Of a stretch of DNA of 64,000 nucleotides, positions 46,961 to 56,938 are shown piece after piece. Source of the stretch: Calliphora vicina. Its lineage: Eukaryota > Arthropoda > Insecta > Diptera > Calliphoridae. A model generated the notes under the pieces. The model was not told where the DNA came from. It saw nothing but the letters and a program-made list of their open reading frames with translations, and did no database searches. Within the stretch, counting starts at the first letter, position 1; every line of letters begins with the position of its first letter. The position numbers and the translations under genes are program-made. The stretch is taken from the NCBI RefSeq assembly GCF_958450345.1, contig NC_088780.1, forward strand, positions 114,464,226 through 114,528,225, given 5' to 3'.

Positions 46961-47171
46961 GCAATACAAATATAACAAAATATGTATATGGTAAATTGTG
47001 CATGAATACCTCGTAGAGTAAATCCTTTTATTATTTTTCATAAGTGTGGCTTGTTTTTGAAAGCATATATTTTTCTATGTATAAAATATTCCATCGTTGT
47101 TATTAAAAACTTATTCAAGTTCTTTAGAAATAATATTTTCTTCTCATATTTTGTTATATGTTTTATCGCTA

Positions 47172-47415
47172 CCTTAATATAGAAACGCCCTAACAAAATT
47201 TTTTTTTACTTTATAGGAGAAGGAAAAAACTTAATAAAACTTAAAGTTCTGTAGTTGCGATTTTTTTTTATTACAGATTTTTATGAAGGTCTACAACCAA
47301 TTTATTGTTGTGAGATTTTATGTTATCAATGGTGTATTAGGGGATTATCTATCGAAGTATGCAAAAAAACTCAATTTTGGAAAAAAAATCGAGTTAGGGC
47401 CTTTCTATATTAAGG
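47172..47415. mobile_element. TA-flanked MITE (Tc1/mariner type), copy 2
   Basis: Ends CCTTAATATAGAAACGCCCT and reverse of AGGGCCTTTCTATATTAAGG, flanked by TA (47170-47171, 47416-47417). 244 bp; same termini as 14438-14574 with a longer interior. Confidence 0.7.
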
Positions 47416-47558
47416 TATGTTTGTTTTATGTGCTTTTTCCAACTTGTATATAAAACTTAAATACACATAATTTTTAGCTTAAAGGCTGACTTCCTGCTAG
47501 CAGTCATGTTTATATTTATAGTGTAATATTTAGTATTCTTCTAGTTATATTATGATTT

Positions 47559-48860
47559 TTATACCCACCATCAAACAAAATGTGTGGTATATTAATTGTG
47601 CCATTCCGTTTGTAACACTTTGAAATATTCATCGGAAAGCCTCAAAACTATACATATTCTGGATCCTTATAAAATTTTAAGCCGGTCCGCCCGTCTGTCT
47701 GTTTTTTTAATGTACGGCAGGGAGTTCAGGCAAGGATTTATCAAATATTCTTTGTTGATCTGAATTATTTTGTATTGAAACTGGGCAAAATCGGTCTAGT
47801 AGAATCAAATTTATTTACCAAAATGTGAACAACCTTCAAAAAATATTTTCCAAAAATGTTAGCTATTTCCCTAAAATTTATTGTAGATAACATCATGAAA
47901 TTTGGATCACATTGTTCTTAATATAAAATGACAAGCTCTGTTGAAAATTACAGGAATCGCTCCGTGATATATCCCTGCTTTCGTCCCGGAATATGGCTCT
48001 ATGATAAATAAGTGCCTATATATTAGCATTATTCATAGAATCTTCTGCAAACATGAGTTGTATTAAAATTAAATCATAAAACGAAATTTAGTTTGGATCG
48101 GTCCATATTTAACCATAGCCCACGTATATAGTTCACTTCCTTAACTCACTTAAATACGCATAAATATCTTGAAAATATCGTTAGCACGTTGACATTCGAC
48201 ATAAATAATTGTAATATATCTATGAATGTCAGTCCATAACTGCCACACTTCTCTTCCGAAAAACAAATAAACCTACATTAATATCTTAAAAATATGTATT
48301 TCGAACCCAAATTAAACACAGATAAGTAGTATGTATATTGGTCCATATTTTACCATATGCCCCATATTAGGTGCTCTTTTAAAATTCACATTAGCATATG
48401 CATAAATTTTTTTTAAATATCATAATAAGTTTTAAGTTAGATATCAATAATCCTTATGTACACAAAAAATGCAGCACTTAATTTTATGAAGATCGGCCCA
48501 TAATCAGTTATAGGTCCCATATAAGGAGCACTTCCAAAAAGCACATTGAACAAAATAAAAATCGTTTAAACTCGATATCGAACTATTGGTTTTTCTGACG
48601 ATCAAAATTGTCCCTTAATAGGTTACAGCTCCCATGTCCACATCCGAAAAATACATTATTGCGCATAAATAATGACATCCATTATCCTTTAGCAATTTAA
48701 AATGCACCACTGATATTTTCTAGTAATAGAAAATATTAAAATAACGAAATCGGGTGAAACAGATAATTGGTTTCACACAAAACGTACACCAATCGGTGCC
48801 CATATTTTATTGGTGGTAGATATATAAGATTCAGCACAGTCGTATATATCTGCTGCATAT
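47559..48860 (-). repeat. dispersed repeat with tandem internal units, inverted copy
   Basis: Reverse-oriented relative of 56939-58955. The decayed head is near 48817-48860 (TACGACTGTGCTGAATCTTA on the minus strand) and the tail TATACCCACCATC near 47561. Inside are several units with phrases such as CCATATAAGGAGCACTTCC and GATCGGTCCATATTTAACCA. Confidence 0.6.
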
Positions 48861-49371
48861 TTTACTTACATCCTCATCTATGACTTAATCTATGCTGCTC
48901 TTGTTGCATGTATAATGTCTTCGGATATTATGTAAACTAAATGCACTGCTAATGATGCAAATTGTTCTTGTTTATTTAGTAGTACTTGCCTAGTATTATA
49001 TCAGTGTGTTTGATAGAGGTTGATGCTTAATAGAGGTTGATGTTAGCACAGATTAATTATTAAAAGGCTGCAGTTAAGCATCAAATGCCAGTTGAAAACC
49101 AATGTCTTTGATGTAAATGTAAATTGGCATTGTATTTAAGAATTGTATGAATTATTTAGATGTTTAACATAGAATTCTTGCGTATTTTCAACTGTTGTAG
49201 GTTTTATTCAACATAGCATGAAAACTTTTTTACTACGTTTCCCATTAAAATAAAGCAAATTACAATAGATTTTAAGAAAAATACATTTATGACACACTTG
49301 TATTTTTCAAATTTTGGAGAACAATCGAAATATATTGTTATAGCACTTGTTTTACCGTTATTTTAATATTT
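48861..49371. other. noncoding, short local duplication
   Basis: GATAGAGGTTGATGCTTAATAGAGGTTGATG is a small tandem duplication near 49013-49042. Otherwise nothing seen. Confidence 0.4.
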
Positions 49372-50163
49372 CTGTGGTCGTATGGAAAAACTAGGTAACT
49401 CCACTTTTTGAGAAAATTGAGATAACACCAAAAATAGAAGGAGCGTTTCATTTACTATCAGTCTGTCAGTTCGAAATTTTGACATAGTTTCACATTTAAT
49501 ACATTTAAAAAAAAAAACAAAACAGAAAACAGAAAAAAAATTTTTAAAACGACGAAAACTAAGAGAAAGAACGAAATAGAACAAATTTTGGTCACACTAT
49601 TTGGTTCCAAATTTTTAACCTAAAAAAACTCGGCTTATTTTTGTTATGTATATAAGAATAAAAGAAATTTTTTTTTTTGAAAAAACTGGGTAACTAAATT
49701 TTTTCATAAAAAAACGGATATAAATTAACGTGCTGAAGTCAAATATTTAATTCCGTAAAAAATTAAATTAAATTGAAAAAAAAATTTTTTTTTTTTTGGA
49801 AAAACTAGATAACTCCATTTTTCGAAAAAACAAGGCAACTGACATCGATTTTCGATTTTAATGTCCAAAAATGAGTTCAATGGAACCATAGCAGAACAAG
49901 CAAGGTACAATTATTACAAAGTACGTTCTCAATTATACATTCCCTATAACGTCAAACAAAAAACAATTAGAAAAAACAAAACGAAATGTCTAAGACAAAA
50001 AAAAATTAATTAAACAAATTTTTGTGTATTTACTTTTTTTCGTGAAATATTCAATTCAAATTAAATTTTTTCCAAATAAATATGTGTTAGTTTTAATATA
50101 ACGTGCACAACATTGCGAAAACTAAATAAAAAGTGATTAGAGTAAATGCGTTATTTGACGTTG

Positions 50164-51674
50164 CACAGTGGTTTAGAAACTTTTTTTTTGGAAATAATTC
50201 GGTATCTCGGGAACTATTGGAGATATTATTACAAAATTTCACATGGTTAGAGCAGAGGTGTTTTTGAGTTGAATTACATTTGTTCAGCTTCCTAGGAGTA
50301 ATACGGGCCAGTTTGTGCCCCCTCAAAGTTGGTCACCTCGGGTCTCAAAATTTTTAAAAAAATCCCCAAAAATTCATTTATGATCCGACTGAGCTGAAAT
50401 TTAAAACATAAATAGTCCTTGAGAAGATCTACGCTAAATACGCTTACATGTGTTGGTTATCTACTTCAGTTGAAGAGATATTTAGGTTTATTTTTTTTTT
50501 TAATTTTGCTCGATTTTTTTTTTTGTTTTTTAGATATGGCGGCCCTACGGAGGGTCGAATTTTTTTTTAAAATATCAGCTATATTTCACGCATTATATGA
50601 AAAAACGTACAAATTTGTCAAAGCGCGCAAGGTTTGTGGAACTTCTGAGGAGTAAATAAAGGCTTTTTATATAAGTATTTGTTACTGTTGAAAACATTAT
50701 GACCTGAGGATTGATATTTTAGTAAAATTAAATAATTTTATAAAATTTTGGGACTTCATTTACCTTAAAAACTAAAGAAACTTTCGTATGGTGATTTTCC
50801 ACGAATAAAAATATAAAATTTGATTTAATGTAAAATTTTAACGGTTAAAGATATCATAACAAAATTGGGAACTAATTTAGATCCAAATGTCCTTAAATTA
50901 ATGACATTATAATTTTTGACATTTTTTATTTTCAAATACCGAAATTCCTAAAACGGGGAAAATGTGTTCCAAAAACTGAGTTTTTTTAGAAAAGTGCCTA
51001 CTGTGACGCTATTTACCGTGTGATAGTAAAACAACTTTCTAAGTATTTAAACAACATATAGGGTTATACAAATACGGAACTTTTTCGAGGATCGGTGCTT
51101 TGCCTTTTTTGAATTTTTTACTGAAACCTAAATATTTTTTTTAAAATTGTCCAAGTTTGGATGGGTGTGTGGGATAGTGTGTCCGCTTAAGTGAGCCCAA
51201 TTTTACTTCACATGCTTTTGCATTAAGCTTTCTTTCCGGAACATATAAAAATTGTATATAGTCCCAAAGAAAATTTGTTTCTACAAAAGAAAAAATATAG
51301 GGACTTTTTTAGGACGAGATAAATGTTACAATATATCAATATAGCTGATATTTTGAAAAAAAAATTCGACCCTCCGTAGGGCCGCCATATCTAAAAAACA
51401 AAAAAAATCGAGCAAAATTCAAAAAAAAAAAATAAATAAACCTAAATATGTCTTCAACTGAAGGAGATAACCTACACATGTAAACCTACACATGAGACTC
51501 GAGGTGACCAACTTTGAGGGGGCACAAACTGGCCCGTATTACCCCTAGGAAGCTGAAATGTAATTCAACTCAAAAACACCTCAGCTCTAACCATGTGAAA
51601 TTTTGTAATAATATCTCCAATAGTTCCCGAGAGACCGAATTATTTCCAAAAAAAAAAGTTTCTAAACCACTGTG
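50164..51674. mobile_element. Transib-like non-autonomous element with CACAGTG termini
   Basis: Both ends read CACAGTGGTTTAGAAAC inwards and are flanked by a perfect 5-bp direct repeat CGTTG (50159-50163 and 51675-51679). Long inverted repeats continue inward: left arm to about 50585, right arm from about 51345, with about 75 bp extra in the left arm near 50345-50430. The 5-bp GC-rich duplication and the CAC-type heptamer are hallmarks of Transib; the heptamer equals the RAG signal heptamer. No transposase is encoded; the ORFs at 50419-50655, 50093-50326 and 51514-51708 lie in or across the arms. Superfamily is inferred from termini and duplication only. Confidence 0.65.
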
Positions 51675-51875
51675 CGTTGTAGGGGTAAATATTGAAAACT
51701 CTCCCTAATAATTGTACCTGGTTGGTTCTACCATGAATGGAACCAGAAATCTTTAAAATTATTTAAAATTATGTTTTGTTTAATGTGCATGCATAATAAC
51801 ACAAATACATATTAAATAATTAGTGAAATAATCAGTGTTCTTCTTGCTTTCGTTAGAAAAGGACGTGCAATTAAT

Positions 51876-52866
51876 ATGTTGGAAGTTAACAAAATTTGTG
51901 CTAAATGTTTTGTTTATATTGATAAAAATCCTATAAATTGCATTATTTGCCATCGCATTTTTCATAATCATTGTGCTAATATAAATGTTTTAAAAATAAT
52001 AAATTACAATAAAAACATTGTTTACAATTGTGACAATTGTTTATCATCTTCTTGTGGACTAGTTTCAACAGTATATATTTTGTCAAATGAAGTAAATAAA
52101 TTGAAGTTAATAAATTGAACTCTCTCAAAATCTTAAACCAAATAATGTAAAAGAACCAAAAAATATTGAGACTGCAAACAATACATCTTATAGTAAACAT
52201 GTAATTGCTGCATCCAATGATTTTGTCGTTAATAAAAGTGATGTTCGACAATCGCTCTCCCCAAATGAAGTTGTTGTTGTTGATAATGAGAATATTCAAA
52301 TAATTGGTGATCGTAATTCTCTTGCTATGAATTCATCTATGCTGTCTTCTACAAGTGTGAATACTGCAAACGCTAATTTGAGTTCACTTTCTTCTGGTCA
52401 TGTTTTAACTGAAAATAACAATTTCAGTTGCGTTGAAAATAATATTGCTGAATCCAATCAAGCTGCTGTAGCTGCTCTCAATACTGGTTTTACTCAAACT
52501 GATACTGTGACTAGTGATGTTGTTGCTGAATCTCATGTTGATGTTGTTGTTGGTGTAATTAATAAACAAAAAGATAATTACACTACTCTTACTAATGGTA
52601 CTAATGAAATAAATACTAATGTATATCCATCTACATCTAAAGCTGCTTTTGCTGATAATGTAAATCACAAAGAGTCTGAATGGACTAATGTTTTAAAAAA
52701 GAATAATAATAAACAAAAAAGAATTGTTTTTGGCCAGTGTAATAACAGTGAACTTGATGTTATTGTTCGTAGGCAATGGGTGCACTTATCGTCATTTAAA
52801 CCATCTGTAACAGATGATCAGATTAAATTGTATGTTGCTAAATATAAATATAAATCAAATGAATAA
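51876..52866 (+). pseudogene. frameshifted PHD-finger ORF, retroelement ORF1-like
   Basis: Two adjoining frames belong to one broken gene of about 330 codons. Frame one (51876-52118, ATG start) has a PHD-type C4HC3 finger: ICAKCFVY, CIICHRIFHNHC and CDNC. It ends KLKLIN at a stop; the next frame is open immediately from 52123, consistent with a single 1-base slip. Frame two runs to 52866. It is rich in Asn, Ser and Val and ends with a segment containing RRQWVHLSSFKPSVTDDQIK, reminiscent of C-terminal regions of non-LTR retrotransposon ORF1 proteins. An A-rich run (AATAAATAAATAAAAAAAAA) follows the stop, as in a retroposed copy. No reverse transcriptase follows. The family assignment is tentative. 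Confidence 0.5.
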
Positions 52867-52960
52867 ATAAATAAAAAAAAAATATTTAAAACGTTTAGTG
52901 TGTTTTTCTTGTGTTTCCAAAAAATGGAGTTACCTAGTTTTTCAATACGACCACAGATTT

Positions 52961-53885
52961 ATTTAATTTTTGAAATTTTTTCACACAACACTGTGGTTCC
53001 AAATCAAAATCGATATCTTCAGAATTTGGAAAAACTAAGTTTTTTCAGAAGCTGACAATCTGCTCTCCTCCAATACAAATGGGGTTTTCAATTGGACATA
53101 TCGTTTTCTCGACAGAAGCGCCAGAAGCACCAGAAGTTCAACAAATTTTGAATCATATTTTCGTTAATTTTTTTTAATATTTTACTGCTTTACTAAATTA
53201 GATAAATCTCAATGGTTTTACCATATAGAAATTCATACTTCAAAACATGGATAAACATTGATATAGGCTTTTATTAAATGTATATCTTATATTTATGGGC
53301 CTCTCCATTTTCCTGTTATAGTCCTTTAAACTTGGTTCTCAAATATACTGATATTTTTTTTTTCTAAGAATGTTATATAGCTTGTCCAAAAAAAAAGACC
53401 GTCGAAGCCCGTCCAATGACTATATACATCATTTAAAGAAACTTCTGGGGAATGTCTTTGTAAAAAAATTGTAGCCGCCAGCACCCGCCGAAATACTTTT
53501 TTTTAAATTTTTACGGAATGGAACTTTTAGAAATATTTCTTTATTTATTATTGATTTTTCTATATCTAGACCCTACTGTAACTTTAAATATAGTAAATAC
53601 AGATCTTTTTAAAAATTTAGTTTCAGAGAGACATGAAAACGTATTTTTTTTTAATTTTTTATTAATGTTTTTTATATGTATATCTAGACCCTACTGTAAC
53701 TTGAAAAAAAGTTTATATTGATCTTTCAAAGAGTTTTTTTTGGAATCGGAGATACCAATTAATTTTGTCCACCTAGATTTTGTGCACAATGTGTTTTTAA
53801 GTATATAGTAAAAATGGCTAGAGTCAAGATTTAAAAACCAGAAGACAAAATTATTTTAGTGCAAAAAACTATAGTTTTAAAAGTT
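52961..53885. other. noncoding with a local duplication
   Basis: TATATCTAGACCCTACTGTA occurs twice, near 53561 and 53679, marking a diverged tandem duplication of about 118 bp. The ORF at 53518-53721 spans it and is not a gene. Confidence 0.45.
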
Positions 53886-54032
53886 ATGAAAAAAATTCGT
53901 GAGACAATTACCGAAAAATCTCAACATTTGGAAGGAAGGCCTGGTAAAACTACTCCAAGGCAAAATAATTTAACTGCAAGAGAGTTTAAGAAATTCCTAA
54001 AAATGGCTTCCCGAAAAGTCATTAATAATTGA
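53886..54032 (+). pseudogene. fragment resembling a Tc1-like transposase N-terminal region
   Basis: A 48-codon frame beginning MKKIRETITEKSQ contains GRPGKTTPRQNNLTAREFKK, similar to the GRPRKTT-type motif and helix of Tc1 transposases. It stops at 54030-54032 and no catalytic domain follows. Likely a decayed remnant. Confidence 0.4.
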
Positions 54033-54235
54033 AAAATGGAAATTCTCGAACAGTTAGCTGTCACGTACGATATTAAATTTTATTTATTATAAAATCATCC
54101 AAAGATTATTTTTATTTAAATATGACGGATTGTAAACGAAAAATATTTGGTTTAGTGTAAGAAATTAAAAGAAAACATTACGCCTCTCACGATTCCCAAA
54201 TTACTGCCAAATCACTTACCATATATCCTTATGTC

Positions 54236-54407
54236 GCTCGATATTTAGGACAACAATGTTTCGAAAGAACTTATTATTTTTTTTTTCTGAATGGAACATA
54301 AAGACCAAATTATTTTTGAGATACTCTTACATATATTTGCAAAATCTATTCCACTCAATAGGCGTACAAATGCCACGTACGATGACATGGAATTGCCCAT
54401 ATTTTTA
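54236..54407 (+). repeat. dispersed repeat family X, copy 3
   Basis: Matches 5336-5440 (ACAACAATGTTTCGAAAGAA, CATAAAGACCAAATTATTTT) and 14290-14336 (AGGCGTACAAATG, GGAATTGCCCATAT). Confidence 0.65.
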
Positions 54408-55151
54408 GTATATTTTTTTTAAATGTTTTAAGCAAGTTTGAACCAAATTCATATAGACGTTTTTGGTCAAATATGCTGTTTTTGCTTTAACCAAATATAC
54501 ATTTTTATGTTTGAGATAGTTTGGTTAGCTTTAAAAATAATTAGACAAACAAAATTTTAGTTTAGCTTAAAGACATTTAATTCTAACATGAATAATTGTT
54601 AAACATAGTTAAAAATATTTCACCCTAGCACAGGATAGGGTTATGTATGGAATATCACATCGGGCAAATTTCCTCCAAGTGTGTACTGGTACATACGAAT
54701 TCTATTATCGATATTTTCCAAGATCATCATACGAACCAAACACTGAAATGTAAAATGCCATCATTTAAAAATGCCATCAGGTAAAAATTTAACTTCGTCA
54801 CCTAGGATGATATTATTTGAACTGTGTCCGCCAAACGTTCATTATTTTTAAAATACGAGATTGTTTATAAAATGTCTGCTCTCCCCCACTAATGGTTATA
54901 TCCATAGCGTAAAAAAGCTTGTACATTTAAAAAATAATTATACTTTATATGAAAAAGTTCATAAATTTCATAAAGAAATTAAAAAAATTTATTGAAATTA
55001 ATCGATATTTAATTTCATATACAAAATAACTTTTATAGCCACAAAAACGCTTAATAATAAAATGTCACACAAATATTTATTTTTCTTTTGTATTCGTATT
55101 TATAAAAATATTTCAATTAAAAAGTTTTTCCACAAACACATGCACCTACAG
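54408..55151. other. noncoding, nothing recognised
   Basis: AT-rich sequence; no coding, RNA or repeat signal supported. Confidence 0.35.
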
Positions 55152-55536
55152 TAGGGATGCCAACTTAAAAATCCCACAAGTTTCGGTTTTTTTCCGGAAT
55201 AACTTTGCAGTCCGTACTAAAGATCTACCTTTTACAAAATTAAAATGTTTGAGAAAAATTTTATTACATGTAGAATGTATTAGCGGCTTTTGTAATATAT
55301 TTAAAAGAATGATTTTTATTTCTTATAAATGAGCGAAATTAGCAGTATTTTTGCGCTCCTGAAAACATGTGTTCTTTAAGTCAAAGGGTTTTGAATATAT
55401 ATATAAATTGTTTGTCAAATTTCATGTTTTTTAATGTGAAACAAAAATCCTGAAAAATCCCGGGATCCAGAGATTTACATCTAAATACTCCTAAGTCCCG
55501 GGTTAAAAAAAAATCTAGTCTCGTTTGGCATCCCTA
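55152..55536. mobile_element. MITE with TAGGGATGCCAA termini
   Basis: TAGGGATGCCAACT at the left and TTTGGCATCCCTA at the right form 12-bp inverted ends of hAT-like type; 385 bp. CCCGGGATCC and CCCGGG-containing stretches lie in the right third. No 8-bp duplication is preserved, so superfamily is uncertain. Confidence 0.5.
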
Positions 55537-55682
55537 ACCCATTGTTACCCTTAACTCATGCGAAAGTCCAAAGGAAACCACGATTACGTACATATGAACA
55601 AGAGTGTAGAGTAAAAAATTCAACAAACGTTAAAAAAACGACCAGCAATATTACGGAGACAATAAGTTAAAATCAATTTAAA

Positions 55683-56390
55683 AACAAGTAAGAAAGTATG
55701 GTCGGTCAAGCTCGACCATATAATACCATCCACTATGTAAATGAGCAAAAACATTTTGCTTTTAAAATTTCAATAATTTTTTTTTTTTAAATGATTTTCG
55801 TAAGTGGGACTTATGGAAGCTATGACTAATTACGGACCGATAGCCATGAAATTAGGTCATCAGATTTATGTCTATATGGAAGTTATTTGTGTTGAAATTT
55901 ATGTGTATACCTACACTTTTAATGATCGTTAAAGTGTTTTTGGAAGCGGAATATATGGGAGCTATGACTAATTATGGACCGATCATCATAAAATTGGAGA
56001 CATGATTTACGTCTATATAAAACTTATTTGGACCATAATTTGTATATATATCTATATTAATTAAACATTTATGACGGATAAAGTCCAATTTCGGAAGGAA
56101 ATTTGTATGTGGGCTAGGTGAAATAAATGACCGATTTCAGCCACTTTCAAAAAATTATATGCACCAAATTTTTATCGAAATATCTTCAAAATTGCGACCA
56201 GTACTTAGCGCACAAGTTTTGCTTGGACATCCAGTCAGCCAGTCAGACGGACGGACATCAGAAAGTGATTCTGAGTCGATCGGTATACTTAATGGTGGGT
56301 GTTATGCTAATATTTTTGGGCATTACAAACATCTGTACTAACGCAATATACCCTTCCCACTATGGTAGTGTAGGGTATAAAAAACGGAAA
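55683..56390 (+). repeat. Helentron/DINE-like dispersed repeat, GTCGG-hairpin family, copy C
   Basis: Head AACAAGTAAGAAAGTATGG, hairpin GGTCGGTCAAGCTCGACC, ATAATACC; tail CTATGGTAGTGTAGGGTATA. The most complete of the three copies of this family. Body phrases TATGGACCGATCATCATAAA and CGGACGGACATC. ORFs at 56127-56393 are repeat-derived. Confidence 0.72.
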
Positions 56391-56635
56391 TAAAAACTTC
56401 CAAAGTCCTCTGTCACAGTACCTACACTGCGTGACAAATACAATTGCAGGCTCATACAAAAGCCAGACATACTACCTTCAGTTTAATGTGAAAATAAAGT
56501 TCTGTGTTTTTTGTTGTTCTTACTTTGCATATGCACAGATGAGTTAAATTTTTCACAGTTGGAAATGTTCACAAAAAAATTATAAAAATGTAAGAATGTA
56601 AAATGATAATAAAAAAAACCTACACAAAAACTTAC

Positions 56636-56771
56636 CGACAACCTGCATTTGAGCATATGCGGTGGCTGTTGAAAATAATGGTGCATCGGCTGTTACTTCA
56701 CAGGAAAAAGTTCCAGATAGACCAAAGTTCACATTGCGTATAACAACTTGGGTGGCATTCGAAACACTTTC
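56636..56771 (-). CDS. beaten path family protein, exon B (second half of Ig domain 1)
   Basis: Second coding exon of the same Beat gene, 136 nt. It begins after the acceptor CTATAG|GAAAGTG and ends at the donor GTCG|GTAAGT. Phase 0 in matches exon A; phase 1 out matches exon C. It encodes ESVSNATQVV, then RNVNFGLSGTFSCEVTADAP with the second Ig cysteine in FSCEV, then LFSTATAYAQMQVV. This is a typical Beat-family stretch. The intron back to exon A is 3.8 kb (56772-60577). The exon is hemmed in by dispersed repeats on both sides (55683-56390 and 56939-58955), with less than 300 bp between it and each. No stop or frameshift is seen, so the gene appears functional here. Confidence 0.88.
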
Positions 56772-56938
56772 CTATAGAGTTTAAACATAAAAATTATAAT
56801 ATGGAAGAGAAAAGAATGAAGAAAAACGTTATATTTTAAGATAAGTTAATATTTATTTTAGCGGTAAAATGAAAATTTAATATGTCAAGATGTGAGTTAA
56901 GAAAAAAACTTAAATTTCGTTAAGTAAGAGATAAATAA

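Larger units (their letters stand above)
49372..52960. mobile_element. composite inverted-repeat block, superfamily unknown
   Basis: CTGTGGTCGTATGGAAAAAC with TAGGTAACTCCA at the left (49372-49404) recurs in inverse at about 52927-52957. A second inverted pair is at 49880-49911 and about 51708-51737 (GGTACAATTATT core). The motif GGAAAAACTAGNTAACTCCA also recurs in direct orientation near 49797 and, weakly, at 49680 and 53019. ATTT borders the outer ends but could be chance. The Transib-like element and the PHD ORF lie inside. Could be one DNA transposon with subterminal repeats or a nest of several. Confidence 0.5.
10717..56635 (-). other. 45.9 kb beat intron packed with transposons
   Basis: Interval between the exon B donor and the exon C acceptor, both with consensus splice signals and matching phase. 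It contains two full-length Ty3/gypsy retrotransposons (one sense, one antisense to the gene), a Transib-like element, MITEs and several dispersed repeats. No other host coding sequence was recognised inside it. Confidence 0.8.

Noticed and set aside
50164..50210. A full recombination signal (heptamer, spacer, nonamer) at the Transib-like end
   Set aside because: The heptamer is exact, but no ACAAAAACC-like nonamer appears at a 12- or 23-base spacing.
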